This document shows positions 1 through 9,299 of a DNA stretch of 64,000 nt, piece by piece. Source of the stretch: Halotia wernerae (GTDB taxonomy: Bacteria > Cyanobacteriota > Cyanobacteriia > Cyanobacteriales > Nostocaceae); NCBI GenBank assembly GCA_034931985.1, contig JAYGHB010000102.1, positions 1-64,000 on the forward strand, given 5' to 3'. Positions within the stretch are counted from its first letter, which is position 1, and every line of letters begins with the position of its first letter. Below the pieces are notes generated by a model. That model saw only the letters and a program-made list of their open reading frames with translations. It was not told the origin of the DNA and searched no databases. A program made the position numbers and the translations under genes.

Positions 1-49
1 GCTGGTAGATATTTTTTCAGCTTACCTGTAAACAACACCAATTAGATAG

Positions 50-184
50 CTAGGGAGTGTACCAGGAATCTTTGTGGCTGGAGATGTGCGTAACGGGTCT
101 GTGAAGCGAGTTGCTTCTGGTGTTGGAGAGGGTGCGATCGCTATTCAGTTCATCCATCAATATCTAAATCTAAGTAAGGTGTAA
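50..184 (+). pseudogene. C-terminal remnant of a thioredoxin-reductase-like flavoprotein
   Basis: The frame that ends at TAA 182-184 reads ...PGIFVAGDVRNGS..., then about 30 more residues. This is the FAD-binding end typical of thioredoxin reductases and related pyridine-nucleotide disulfide oxidoreductases. The same frame is closed by stops at 29-31 and 47-49, and the other two forward frames are also interrupted in the first 50 bases, so nothing upstream in this window reads into it. It ends two bases before the histidine kinase start. In related cyanobacteria, as I recall, a thioredoxin-reductase-type gene often sits directly before this kinase, so this looks like what remains of that partner. 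A frameshift in an otherwise complete gene lying left of the window cannot be excluded. Confidence 0.6.
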
Positions 185-186
185 TT

Positions 187-1647
187 ATGTTAGAAGCTTT
201 GCATCAACTGTCGCTTTTCGCACAATTGACAGATGAGCAATTCCAATGGTTATCTGAACACGCCCATGAACTATGGTTGGTTACGGGTGAATACATAGCC
301 GTTGAGGGAGAACCAGTAGACAATTTCTACGTACTTATAGAAGGCGAGATTGAGTTTACCAAAAAGGTCGGCAACACACAAAGACAGGTCATGAGTTTTG
401 GCCCTGGAACATATACAGGTCATGAGTTGATTCTATTAGATACTCCTCACCATCTCGTCAACGTGCGTGCCATGAAACCGAGCTATATGTTGAAATGGGA
501 CACAGATACTTTCTGGGAGATGCTTACAACCTGTCCGTCGATTACACGCGACCTTTTAAGAATCACGGCAGAACGGTTGCAAATCTTGGAGTCTATGTCA
601 CAACACCACCAAAAGCTAATTGCACTCGGTACTTTAGCAGCTGGTCTAGCTCACGAGTTGAACAACCCAGCAACAGCCGTCGTCCGAGGTGCGAAGCACT
701 TACACAAAATCTTTCAACGATTGCCATATCTTGGACTCCAACTCAATCACAGGCAGATGACAAAAAAACAACTGCTGTTTCTTGACAATTTGCTACACAC
801 AGTAATTGTACGTGCCGAAACACCCTGTGATTTAGAAGATTTACTAGCGCAGAGCGATCGCGAGCAAGAGGTGACAGCCTGGCTGGATTTACACAACGTG
901 CCTGATGGCTGGAAAATTGTTTCTTCCTTAGTCCGGGGAGGACTGGATACTCAATGCCTGGATAAGATTGTGGAGTATTTATCCCCAGAATCACTTGCTG
1001 AAGTTCTAGCTTGGCTGGAGGCCACACTCACAGGAATTGAGCTGTTGGACGAAATTGACCAAAGTTCGGGGCGCATCTCCGAACTAGTCAAAGCCATTAA
1101 AGAGTACTCTTATATGGATCAGGCTCCGATGCAGGAGGTGGATATACACCACGGACTTGAAAGTACAGTGACTATTCTCGGTCATAAGCTCAAGGGCGGC
1201 ATTACTCTAACGCGCGATTATGACAAGAGCCTACCGCTAATCTCGGTCTATGGTAGTGAACTAAACCAAGTATGGACAAACCTGATTGACAATGCGATCG
1301 ACGCCATGAGTGGACAAGGACAAATCAGGATTCGCACAGCACGAGAAAATAAGTGTGTGCTAGTAGAAATTACCAACAACGGTCCAGCCATTCCGCCAGA
1401 GATCCAAGGGCGGATATTCGAGCCGTTCTTTACCACTAAGGGTGTGGGTCAGGGAACAGGCCTAGGTCTAGTCATTAGTTACCGAATTGTTGAAAAGCAT
1501 AAAGGCGAGATCCGCTTGTTCTCTGAACCAGGAAACACCCGTTTTCAGGTTATTCTGCCCATATCTTTGGCCGAAACAACATCTGAGTGCCACGACTGCC
1601 AATTTATACCACTTAATAATACAACTACGCAATTTATACACAGTTGA
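187..1647 (+). CDS. cyclic-nucleotide-binding-domain sensor histidine kinase
   Basis: A 486-residue soluble sensor kinase with no membrane segment. Residues about 8-125 form a cNMP-binding/CRP-like beta-barrel domain (EGEPVDNFYVLIEGEIEF). The phosphoacceptor box GLAHELNNP puts the conserved histidine at H156. The ATPase domain has its N-box at about 360 (NQVWTNLIDNAIDAM) and G-box at about 419-431 (GVGQGTGLGLVIS). No receiver domain is fused and no response-regulator gene is adjacent, so the target is unknown. The gene starts two bases after the flavoprotein remnant, which suggests they once formed one transcription unit coupling redox state to signalling; that link is inference. The LtrA-like gene follows 16 bases downstream and is probably co-transcribed. 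The family assignment is firm; the ligand is not known. Confidence 0.9.
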   Translation: MLEALHQLSLFAQLTDEQFQWLSEHAHELWLVTGEYIAVEGEPVDNFYVLIEGEIEFTKKVGNTQRQVMSFGPGTYTGHELILLDTPHHLVNVRAMKPSYMLKWDTDTFWEMLTTCPSITRDLLRITAERLQILESMSQHHQKLIALGTLAAGLAHELNNPATAVVRGAKHLHKIFQRLPYLGLQLNHRQMTKKQLLFLDNLLHTVIVRAETPCDLEDLLAQSDREQEVTAWLDLHNVPDGWKIVSSLVRGGLDTQCLDKIVEYLSPESLAEVLAWLEATLTGIELLDEIDQSSGRISELVKAIKEYSYMDQAPMQEVDIHHGLESTVTILGHKLKGGITLTRDYDKSLPLISVYGSELNQVWTNLIDNAIDAMSGQGQIRIRTARENKCVLVEITNNGPAIPPEIQGRIFEPFFTTKGVGQGTGLGLVISYRIVEKHKGEIRLFSEPGNTRFQVILPISLAETTSECHDCQFIPLNNTTTQFIHS

Positions 1648-1663
1648 TTAAGGAGTGTGTGGG

Positions 1664-2851
1664 ATGAAGAAATGGTTGAAATCTCCTGAATTACGTATTG
1701 GTGAAGGTAACGAAGAAGAACGGCACGCAACTTGGTTGGAACTCTTTTTTGATCTATTTTTCGTGGCAGCAATTTCAGAGCTTGCACACAATCTCAATCA
1801 GGACATCTCACTGTCAGGCTTCCTGAGCTTTCTGGTGCTGTTTGTGCCAATTTGGTGGTCTTGGATTGGGGCTACATTCTACGCCAACCTATTTGATAAT
1901 GATGATTTGGGACACCTACTGCTGACCGCCTTACAAATGGTTGCAGTGGCAGCACTAGCAGTAAATGTACATGACGGTTTGGGTAAAAGTTTATCTGGCT
2001 TCGCCCTCGCCTACACTGCTGTTCGGGTTTTGCTCGTTGTCGAGTTCCTACGTGCTGGACGGCATATAGTTGCAGCACGACCACTAACCACACGAATTGT
2101 CAGGGGTTCTGGACTGGCGGCATTGGTCTGGCTGGTGTCGGCATTTGTACCAATACCACTGCGATTTGGGCTTTGGATGTTAGCGCTGGCGGTAGACTTT
2201 GGAACGGTAATAACAGCAGGAGAGTCTGTGCATGTGGAACTAGCTCCCCACACTTCACACTTACCTGAGCGTTTTGGTCTATTTACCTTAATTGTGCTAG
2301 GTGAGACAGTCTTAGCAGTGGTTAATGGTGTCGCAGACCAGCAGTGGAATTTCTCATCAGCATGTGCTGCCATGTTTGGCTTGAGTATTGCTTTTAGTTT
2401 GTGGTGGCTCTATTTTGACAACATAGGTGACTCAGCAATCCGAGCTGCCCGTACATGCCGTAACATCAAAGCCTATCAGACTTGGGTATACATGCACTTA
2501 CCCCTGGCCATTGGTATTGCCACTATTGGAGTTGGTGTGGAACACGTCGTTTCCAGCAATCCTGACCTGGTACTGCCGACTGCTGAACGCTGGCTAATTT
2601 GCGCTAGTTTGGCGCTGTGCTTGCTTACCCTGGGAGTCATCTATCTTACTGGTCTAAGCATTAACGCCAAACTACGCTGTAAAGTTCGGGCGGGTTATCG
2701 TTTTGTAGCAGCAGTTGTTGTTCTGCTTGTCGCTGTAGCTGGCGTGGGTTTGTCACCTACCGAGTTGATTGGCCTGATAGCTTTGGTTTGTGCTGTTCAA
2801 ATTATCCTCGATCTGCATCAGGTTGATCTATACAGAATCAATGGCAAATAA
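1664..2851 (+). CDS. low temperature requirement protein A (LtrA) family membrane protein
   Basis: A 395-residue polytopic inner-membrane protein with roughly nine to ten hydrophobic segments. The N-terminal WLELFFDLFFVAAISELAH block is the hallmark of the LtrA family, named after a Listeria gene needed for growth in the cold; its biochemical activity is not established. I chose ATG 1664 over GTG 1655 because AAGGAG at 1650-1655 is an ideal ribosome-binding site 8 bases before this ATG and overlaps the GTG. It follows the histidine kinase closely and probably shares its transcript. Nothing in the sequence gives a substrate. Confidence 0.85.
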   Translation: MKKWLKSPELRIGEGNEEERHATWLELFFDLFFVAAISELAHNLNQDISLSGFLSFLVLFVPIWWSWIGATFYANLFDNDDLGHLLLTALQMVAVAALAVNVHDGLGKSLSGFALAYTAVRVLLVVEFLRAGRHIVAARPLTTRIVRGSGLAALVWLVSAFVPIPLRFGLWMLALAVDFGTVITAGESVHVELAPHTSHLPERFGLFTLIVLGETVLAVVNGVADQQWNFSSACAAMFGLSIAFSLWWLYFDNIGDSAIRAARTCRNIKAYQTWVYMHLPLAIGIATIGVGVEHVVSSNPDLVLPTAERWLICASLALCLLTLGVIYLTGLSINAKLRCKVRAGYRFVAAVVVLLVAVAGVGLSPTELIGLIALVCAVQIILDLHQVDLYRINGK

Positions 2852-2910
2852 TGGCAGTGCCATCATGCGATCGCAGTTCGCGGTATTTTCGTAATCATAA
2901 CGAGTACGAT

Positions 2911-2936
2911 TTAAACATATATAACTATATGTTTAA
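2911..2936. promoter_or_regulatory. 10-bp inverted repeat upstream of the catalase gene
   Basis: TTAAACATAT (2911-2920) and ATATGTTTAA (2927-2936) are perfect inverted arms with a 6-base centre. The palindrome lies about 60 bases before the catalase ATG in an AT-rich gap and has no T-run, so it reads as an operator for a dimeric regulator rather than a terminator. A peroxide sensor of the Fur/PerR or OxyR type would make sense next to catalase, but the sequence does not identify the protein. Confidence 0.5.
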
Positions 2937-2997
2937 CCCCTTCTACAAATTTGTTTACTGACTAAAATTTACTTTGGGCAATCTAATTAACTTAACT

Positions 2998-4503
2998 ATG
3001 ACTGAATCCCAAAATTTGACAACTGCTGATGGTATCCCTGTTGCCGACAACCAGAACTCACTCACCGCTGGGGCGCGTGGCCCTTTATTAATACAGGATT
3101 TCCACCTGCTCGAAAAGTTGGCTCATTTCAACCGAGAACGTATTCCTGAGCGAGTTGTCCATGCCAAAGGTGCAGCTGCTTACGGTATTTTTACTGTTAC
3201 CAATGACATCACTTGCTACAGTAAAGCTAAACTTTTTTCTGAGATTGGCAAGAAAACGCAAGTCCTTTTGCGCTTTTCTACAGTCGGAGGAGAAAAAGGT
3301 TCAGCAGATGCCGAACGCGACCCTAGAGGCTTTGCTGTCAAATTTTACACCGAAGAAGGCAACTGGGATATTACAGGCAACAATACCCCAATTTTCTTCA
3401 TCCGCGATCCGCTAAAGTTTCCTGATTTTGTCCATACTCAAAAGCGCAATCCCCAAACCAATTGCAAAGACCATAACGCAATGTGGGATTTCTGGTCACT
3501 CAGTCCTGAATCTCTTCATCAGGTAACGATCCTGTTTTCAGATCGGGGAATTCCCAAAACCTATCGACACATGGACGGTTTCGGTAGCCACACCTTCAGT
3601 TTGATTAATGCTCAAGGCGATACTCTTTCAGAGTCACTTGGTGAAAGCGTTTGGTGTAAATTTCACTTTAAAACTCTGCAAGGGCATCAAACCTTAACGA
3701 ATGAGGAATCGACCAAGGTGAAGGGAGAAGATCCTGACCATGCAACTCGTGATTTATTTGAAGCGATCGCCCAGAAAGATTATCCCAAATGGCGGCTATG
3801 TATTCAAGTGATGACCGAGGAGCAAGCATCGAAACATCCAGACAATCCCTTTGACTTAACGAAAGTTTGGAAGCAAGGAGATTATCCCTTAATTGAAGTC
3901 GGGATATTAGAGCTAAACCGTAACCCTGAAAATTATTTTGCCGAAGTTGAGCAAGCCGCTTTTAGTCCTAGTGCAGTGGTTCCTGGGATTAGCTTCTCTC
4001 CAGACAAAGTACTTCAAGCTCGCCTCATGTCTTACCCAGATGCTCAACGATACCGCTTGGGTGGTAACTATCAGCAACTACCCGTCAATCAGCCTAAATG
4101 TCCAGTGATGCATCACCAGCGAGATGGCTTGATGGCTTTGGGAAACAACGGTGGTAGCGCTCCTAACTATGAACCTAATAGTGCCGAGGGTACGCCCAAA
4201 CAAAACTCAGCCTATGCAGAGCCACCAATTTGTCTGGGGAATGTTGCCGTTGATCGTTACGATCATCGTCAAGGAAACGACGATTATCAGCAAGCAGGTG
4301 ATCTTTATAGGTTACTGAATCCTGAGCAACAAAAGCGTCTTGTTCAAAATATTATTGGTAGTCTCAGTCAGGCAAGACAGGATATCCAGATACGTCAACT
4401 TTGCCATTTCTTCCGGGCAGATGTTTCTTACGGTCGTGGTGTAGCTGAGGGCTTAGGTATTTCAATTGATCCATCTATGCTTAGAGAGCATGAACAAGTG
4501 TAG
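2998..4503 (+). CDS. monofunctional heme catalase
   Basis: A 501-residue typical (small-subunit) catalase that dismutates hydrogen peroxide in the cytoplasm. Catalytic residues are in place: H55 in VHAKGAAAYG, N128 in ITGNNTPIFF, and the heme-ligand tyrosine Y346 in MSYPDAQRYRLG. An upstream TTG at 2974 is in frame, but the family N-terminus begins MTESQNLTTADG, so ATG 2998 is the better start. It is monocistronic with an operator-like palindrome in front. Established knowledge: heterocystous cyanobacteria more often rely on manganese catalases and peroxiredoxins, so a heme catalase is less usual and could reflect transfer; HIP1 sites inside the gene (for example near 3763) show that any transfer is not recent. 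Confidence 0.95.
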   Translation: MTESQNLTTADGIPVADNQNSLTAGARGPLLIQDFHLLEKLAHFNRERIPERVVHAKGAAAYGIFTVTNDITCYSKAKLFSEIGKKTQVLLRFSTVGGEKGSADAERDPRGFAVKFYTEEGNWDITGNNTPIFFIRDPLKFPDFVHTQKRNPQTNCKDHNAMWDFWSLSPESLHQVTILFSDRGIPKTYRHMDGFGSHTFSLINAQGDTLSESLGESVWCKFHFKTLQGHQTLTNEESTKVKGEDPDHATRDLFEAIAQKDYPKWRLCIQVMTEEQASKHPDNPFDLTKVWKQGDYPLIEVGILELNRNPENYFAEVEQAAFSPSAVVPGISFSPDKVLQARLMSYPDAQRYRLGGNYQQLPVNQPKCPVMHHQRDGLMALGNNGGSAPNYEPNSAEGTPKQNSAYAEPPICLGNVAVDRYDHRQGNDDYQQAGDLYRLLNPEQQKRLVQNIIGSLSQARQDIQIRQLCHFFRADVSYGRGVAEGLGISIDPSMLREHEQV

Positions 4504-4732
4504 TCAAACCAGAATTAGTAGAGGATTTAGTTTAATAAAGTTAGTTATTATGAGAAATGTGTAAATTTGGCTGGAGTATGCCTGCTGAATTTACCAGAAG
4601 CAGAAAAAATATTAAAAGACAGATTAGGGATTATCAAGGCTTATTCTGACGGGCTAGACTGGCTCGCCAACGTAGAAAAGTGGGAATGTCTCAAAAGATA
4701 TACAGACTGAAGAAACAAACTTATCGAAAAGT
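4504..4732. other. intergenic region with a start-less open stretch
   Basis: No confident gene. One plus-strand frame stays open from about 4551 to the TGA at 4708-4710 and reads ...PEAEKILKDRLGIIKAYSD...GLDWLANVEKWECLKRYTD. It has no ATG; the only possible starts are TTG/GTG. Its amphipathic, charged composition looks protein-like, so it may be the tail of a decayed gene. I do not recognise the family. Confidence 0.3.
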
Positions 4733-4915
4733 TTATTTAAGTTTTTGAACTCTAGACAAAAAGTTCTGTATCATTACCAAAATCATCAAAATATGACTTG
4801 CACAAATAGCAACGCTGAAGGTGATGAACACAGGTAGATTCAGCCTTTTAATTAAAATTACTGTTCCAAAACTAAAAATTATACTAGCTATGAAAGCTAA
4901 TAAATTTTTACTCAC
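4733..4915 (-). CDS. small two-helix membrane protein, unknown
   Basis: A 60-residue open frame with two hydrophobic segments (about residues 4-22 and 27-50) separated by a short basic turn (IKRLNLP) and ending in a basic tail. The pattern fits a small hairpin membrane protein. It sits alone between the catalase and S-formylglutathione hydrolase genes in AT-rich DNA. I do not recognise a family, and chance open frames of this size occur, so this is tentative. Confidence 0.4.
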   Translation of the reverse strand: MSKNLLAFIASIIFSFGTVILIKRLNLPVFITFSVAICASHILMILVMIQNFLSRVQKLK

Positions 4916-5042
4916 AATAGTCTCCTAGTCATTAAGTTATTCAGACTTAATTTACTAATAAGTTATTGCTTGGGATAAATACAGTAAACAAGGTAACTGA
5001 TAAAGCTATTTATGAAGTTTATTTAGATTAGTTTAATTTTCA

Positions 5043-5891
5043 CTAAATTTTTCCGAAAGCGATCGCATGGTGACGGATATGATCTGCAATAAAACTAGCG
5101 ATAAAATAATAACTGTGATCGTAGCCTTCTTGATAACGCAAGGTGAGGGGCTGTTTGACAGCCATACAAGCCTGCTCAAACACCTCTGGGAGTAATTGTT
5201 CAGCTAAAAATTGATCAGCAGTTCCTTGGTCAATCAAAATCTGGCTGTGAAATTGGGTATGCTTGACTAATTCACTAGCATCATAAGCACGCCAAGTTTC
5301 TTGATTGGTTCCTAAATAACAACTAAAAGTCTTTTGACCCCAAGGACAACGCATAGGTGCGGCGATAGGTGCAAAAGCAGATACCGATTTGTACAGTTGC
5401 GGGTTTCTTAAAGCACAAACTAGCGCCCCGTGTCCCCCCATCGAATGACCGAAAATGCCTTGTTTCTCTGGTTGTATGGGGAAGTTGGCAGCAATTAAAG
5501 CGGGTAATTCTTGGACGATATAACTATACATTTGGTAGTGCGATCGCCACGGTTTTTCTGTAGCATCAACATAGAAGCCTGCACCTGTACCAAAATCCTC
5601 CTCGTCATCCTCACCTACAATCCCAGTATTTCGAGGGCTAGTATCTGGTACAACTAGCATTAAGCCATACTCAGCTGCGTAGCGCTGCGCCCCTGCTTTT
5701 ACCATAAAATTCTCTTCAGTGCAAGTCAAACCAGAAAGAAAATAGAGAACTGGTACTGGTTGTTGAGTGGCTTGCGGTGGTTGATAAACGGCAAAGCGCA
5801 TCTCACCGCTACAAGTAGAAGAAATATGAGAATGAAAGCCGAGTTTGCCGCCAAAGCTTTGATATTCTGAAATCAATTTAAGATTATTCAT
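5043..5891 (-). CDS. fghA: S-formylglutathione hydrolase
   Basis: A 282-residue cytoplasmic esterase of the esterase D family that hydrolyses S-formylglutathione to formate and glutathione, the last step of glutathione-dependent formaldehyde oxidation. The alpha/beta-hydrolase triad is visible: nucleophile S150 in GHSMGGHGA, D226 in DQGTADQF and H259 in GYDHSYY. SGLTCTEENF near residue 53 is the conserved oxyanion-loop region. The length is normal. The dehydrogenase of the same pathway (10227-11336) lies on the same strand about 4.3 kb away, separated by a divergent helicase pair, so the two are not one operon here. Confidence 0.95.
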   Translation of the reverse strand: MNNLKLISEYQSFGGKLGFHSHISSTCSGEMRFAVYQPPQATQQPVPVLYFLSGLTCTEENFMVKAGAQRYAAEYGLMLVVPDTSPRNTGIVGEDDEEDFGTGAGFYVDATEKPWRSHYQMYSYIVQELPALIAANFPIQPEKQGIFGHSMGGHGALVCALRNPQLYKSVSAFAPIAAPMRCPWGQKTFSCYLGTNQETWRAYDASELVKHTQFHSQILIDQGTADQFLAEQLLPEVFEQACMAVKQPLTLRYQEGYDHSYYFIASFIADHIRHHAIAFGKI

Positions 5892-6123
5892 TTACTCTAA
5901 ATTGTGATTGTAATTAATCAACTGCGATCGCCGTCCACAAGATGATTCAAAGTAGATTAGCGACCTTAGCCATTAGCTTACCTTATATACTCTTTGCTGT
6001 AGCCGTTCGGCATTTGGCAAAGTTGAGATGCTCCCGACAAATCTGTTAATTGTGTGATACCTACATTTGGTAAAGTAATTCTAAACCACTAAAATTTTTC
6101 GATCATCCAGAGGCATCACAACT

Positions 6124-9100
6124 ATGAAAGTACTTCATGGTACCTGGATACCAAATGCAAACACTGACTTTATCCAGTCAGGTGCTTTTTACTTGTGGGT
6201 AGAAACCCCTATCGTTAAAAAAAGCCGTGCTAATCGTCAACAAACTCATCCTGGACATTTACCACAGGATGAATTAATAAAGTTTTTAACCCAAGAGTTG
6301 GGAATTAAAGAACCAGCGCCTAAATTAAGCCAGCGTATATCCCCAAAATACTTTGCTCTGCCAACTACCAATAATCAACCCCTCCCTTCACCCGAATTAA
6401 TTAAGTATTTGGAAGTGGAAATTCCCGAAGATTACGAGGAATTTCAATATTGGCAAGTGGATTGTTATCAAACGGTGATATCTGCCAAAGCTGCACAAGC
6501 AATTAACGTTATTAAGTTCCTCAACGACATTCATTTTTTAGCATTATATAACTCTGGCAATATTCAACTCGGTTCTGATTTATTGTTTTGGTATCACTAC
6601 ACCCAAGCTTTTAAACAAATAATTATCAAAGACCAATATATTCCTGCGCTGAAATATCGGCAGTTAGAAGCTACAAAAACTAAGAAAAAAAGCAAACTAC
6701 CAACTTTACAGCCATTTGAAATTTATGCCACCTGGGAAATTATTTCTGAGGAATATGCAGCGAATATTCAAAAATATATTGATTATATGCCGCTGATTTG
6801 TGCAGCAGGTTCTACAACAGCCAACAGCATTGAGTTCTTCGATAAAGAAACTTTGTTGCGTCACTTTTCGGAGTCTGTACTTCATGATTTAGTCACGCAC
6901 ACGCCCTCTACAGCCGCTTTTGACAAGCAAATTGCAGAATCTCTAATTGATTATTGCCTTTATCCCCAGCGACATAACCCCTTATCAACAAATGCTGCAC
7001 TAGAAGAATATAAGCAATGGCAAGCTTGGAAAGCCAAAATTACCCGCACTCAAGCAGATTCCCCCTTTCATCTCTGCTTTCAGTTACATTCTCCTACCAC
7101 TGAAGAGATAGATAACTGGCAAATGCAGTTTTTGGTAGCTAGTAAACAAGACCCTTCTTTGAAGTTGAACTTGGCAGACTATTGGAATATGAATAAAACT
7201 GCTAAAACTGATGTATACAAGCAATTTGGCAAAGAATTTGAAACTAATCTGCTGTTAAATTTAGGTTACGCAGCCAGAATGTATCCGAAATTGTGGCAAG
7301 GATTGGAGACAGACCAACCCACAGATATGCAACTAACTTTAGATGAGTCGTTTGACTTCCTCAAAGAAAGTGCTTGGGTGCTGGAAGAGTCAGGATTTAA
7401 GGTAATTGTGCCTGCTTGGTATACTCCCGCAGGTCGCCGTCGCGCCAAAATTCGCCTTCAGGCATCGGGTCGCAAACTTGCTCCAACGAAAGGTGAGACA
7501 AAAAGCTATTTCGGTTTAGACTCATTAGTACAGTATCAATATGAGTTGGCAATTGGTGAGCAAGTAGTCACCCCCCAAGAATGGGAACAACTGATTAATG
7601 CCAAGTCTCCATTAGTGCATTTTCGCGGTCAGTGGATGGAGCTAGATCGAGATAAAATGCAACAATTACTGGAATTTTGGCAATCTCACGGTGATGAACA
7701 ACCCCAGATGAATCTGCTGGAATTTCTCCAACGCAGTGCCGAAGTTGGGGACGAATGGGAAATTGAACATGATGATGTGCTGTCGGAGATGATAGCGAAG
7801 TTACAAGATAAAAGCCGACTAGAACCAATTTCTGACCAATTAAATCTGCAAGGGAATTTGAGAGAATACCAAAAACGGGGCGTTTCCTGGCTGGAATATT
7901 TGGAACGTTTGGGTTTAAATGGCTGTTTAGCAGACGATATGGGTTTGGGTAAGTCGGTACAGGTGATTGCGAGATTGGTACAAGAAAAGGATTTACAGTC
8001 AACTCTTTTGCCAACACTATTAATTGCACCTACTTCTGTTGTGGGGAATTGGCAAAAAGAAATTGCCAAGTTTGCACCTCATTTAAAAACTATGGTTCAT
8101 CATGGTAGCGATCGCCTGCAAGAGTCTCAAGATTTTAAAGTTGCCTGTCAACAGCACGATGTAATCATTACTTCCTTTACCTTAGCCCGCAAAGATGAGA
8201 AGTTATTAAATAGCATCGAGTGGCAACGCCTGGTTTTAGATGAAGCGCAAAACATCAAAAATCCCAAAGCCGCGCAAACCAAAGCTATTCTTAAAATTTC
8301 GGCAAAACATCGGCTGGCGTTAACAGGAACTCCTGTAGAAAACCGCCTGCTAGATTTGTGGTCAATTTTTAACTTTCTCAATCCCGGCTACCTGGGTAAA
8401 GAAGCTCAATTTCGCAAATCCTTTGAAATTCCTATTCAAAAAGATAATGACCGGGTAAAATCAACTACCCTCAAAAAATTAGTTGAGCCTCTAATTTTGC
8501 GACGCGTCAAAACCGACCAATCTATCATTAATGATTTGCCTGATAAAGTTGAGCAAAAACTCTACACCAACTTGACAAAAGAACAAGCATCACTTTACGA
8601 AGTGGTAGTCAAAGATGTAGAAGAAAAATTACAACATACGGAAGGTATTCAACGTAAAGGATTGATACTTTCAACTTTGATGAAATTGAAACAGATTTGT
8701 AATCATCCAGCCCAATTTTTACAGGATAACAGTGAATTTTCCACCGAGCGATCGCACAAACTGAGTCGATTAGCAGAAATGGTCGATGAAGCAGTTGCAG
8801 AAGGAGAAAGTTTGCTAATATTTAGTCAATTTACTGAAGTTTGTGAAAATATCGAAAAGCATATCAAACATCATCTGCATTGCAACACCTACTACTTACA
8901 TGGTGGCACTAATCGCAAACGCCGCGAACAGATGATTACTGAATTTCAAGAACCAGATACAGAACCATCTGTATTTATACTTTCACTCAAAGCAGGTGGT
9001 GTTGGCATTACCCTCACTAAAGCTAACCACGTCTTTCATTTTGACCGTTGGTGGAATCCAGCCGTTGAAGATCAAGCAACAGATCGTGCTTTTCGTATCG

Positions 9101-9294
9101 GTCAAAAAAAGAATGTTTTTGTGCATAAATTTGTTGCCATTGGTACTCTAGAAGAAAGAATTGACCAGATGATTGAAGATAAGAAAAAACTCTCTTCTGC
9201 TGTAGTTGGTAGTGATGAATCATGGTTAACAGAATTAAATAATGAAGCCTTTAAGCAATTAATCGCATTAAATAAAAGTGCAATCTTGGAGTAA
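6124..9294 (+). CDS. SNF2-family DEAD/DEAH-box helicase (DNA translocase)
   Basis: A 1056-residue bacterial SNF2 (HepA/RapA-like) ATPase. The N-terminal half, up to about residue 570, is the SNF2-helicase-associated region. Motif I is DDMGLGKS with lysine K610, motif II is DEAQ at 706-709, motif III is LTGTPVENR, and the C-terminal RecA-like lobe carries SLKAGGVGITLT and FRIGQKKNV near residue 990. Such proteins move along double-stranded DNA and remodel bound proteins; the substrate here is unknown. The next gene starts 5 bases after the stop and encodes a SWIM zinc-finger protein, a frequent bacterial partner of SNF2 helicases, so both likely act as one complex. The pair separates two formaldehyde-detoxification genes on the opposite strand. 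Confidence 0.93.
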   Translation: MKVLHGTWIPNANTDFIQSGAFYLWVETPIVKKSRANRQQTHPGHLPQDELIKFLTQELGIKEPAPKLSQRISPKYFALPTTNNQPLPSPELIKYLEVEIPEDYEEFQYWQVDCYQTVISAKAAQAINVIKFLNDIHFLALYNSGNIQLGSDLLFWYHYTQAFKQIIIKDQYIPALKYRQLEATKTKKKSKLPTLQPFEIYATWEIISEEYAANIQKYIDYMPLICAAGSTTANSIEFFDKETLLRHFSESVLHDLVTHTPSTAAFDKQIAESLIDYCLYPQRHNPLSTNAALEEYKQWQAWKAKITRTQADSPFHLCFQLHSPTTEEIDNWQMQFLVASKQDPSLKLNLADYWNMNKTAKTDVYKQFGKEFETNLLLNLGYAARMYPKLWQGLETDQPTDMQLTLDESFDFLKESAWVLEESGFKVIVPAWYTPAGRRRAKIRLQASGRKLAPTKGETKSYFGLDSLVQYQYELAIGEQVVTPQEWEQLINAKSPLVHFRGQWMELDRDKMQQLLEFWQSHGDEQPQMNLLEFLQRSAEVGDEWEIEHDDVLSEMIAKLQDKSRLEPISDQLNLQGNLREYQKRGVSWLEYLERLGLNGCLADDMGLGKSVQVIARLVQEKDLQSTLLPTLLIAPTSVVGNWQKEIAKFAPHLKTMVHHGSDRLQESQDFKVACQQHDVIITSFTLARKDEKLLNSIEWQRLVLDEAQNIKNPKAAQTKAILKISAKHRLALTGTPVENRLLDLWSIFNFLNPGYLGKEAQFRKSFEIPIQKDNDRVKSTTLKKLVEPLILRRVKTDQSIINDLPDKVEQKLYTNLTKEQASLYEVVVKDVEEKLQHTEGIQRKGLILSTLMKLKQICNHPAQFLQDNSEFSTERSHKLSRLAEMVDEAVAEGESLLIFSQFTEVCENIEKHIKHHLHCNTYYLHGGTNRKRREQMITEFQEPDTEPSVFILSLKAGGVGITLTKANHVFHFDRWWNPAVEDQATDRAFRIGQKKNVFVHKFVAIGTLEERIDQMIEDKKKLSSAVVGSDESWLTELNNEAFKQLIALNKSAILE

Positions 9295-9299
9295 ATTTG

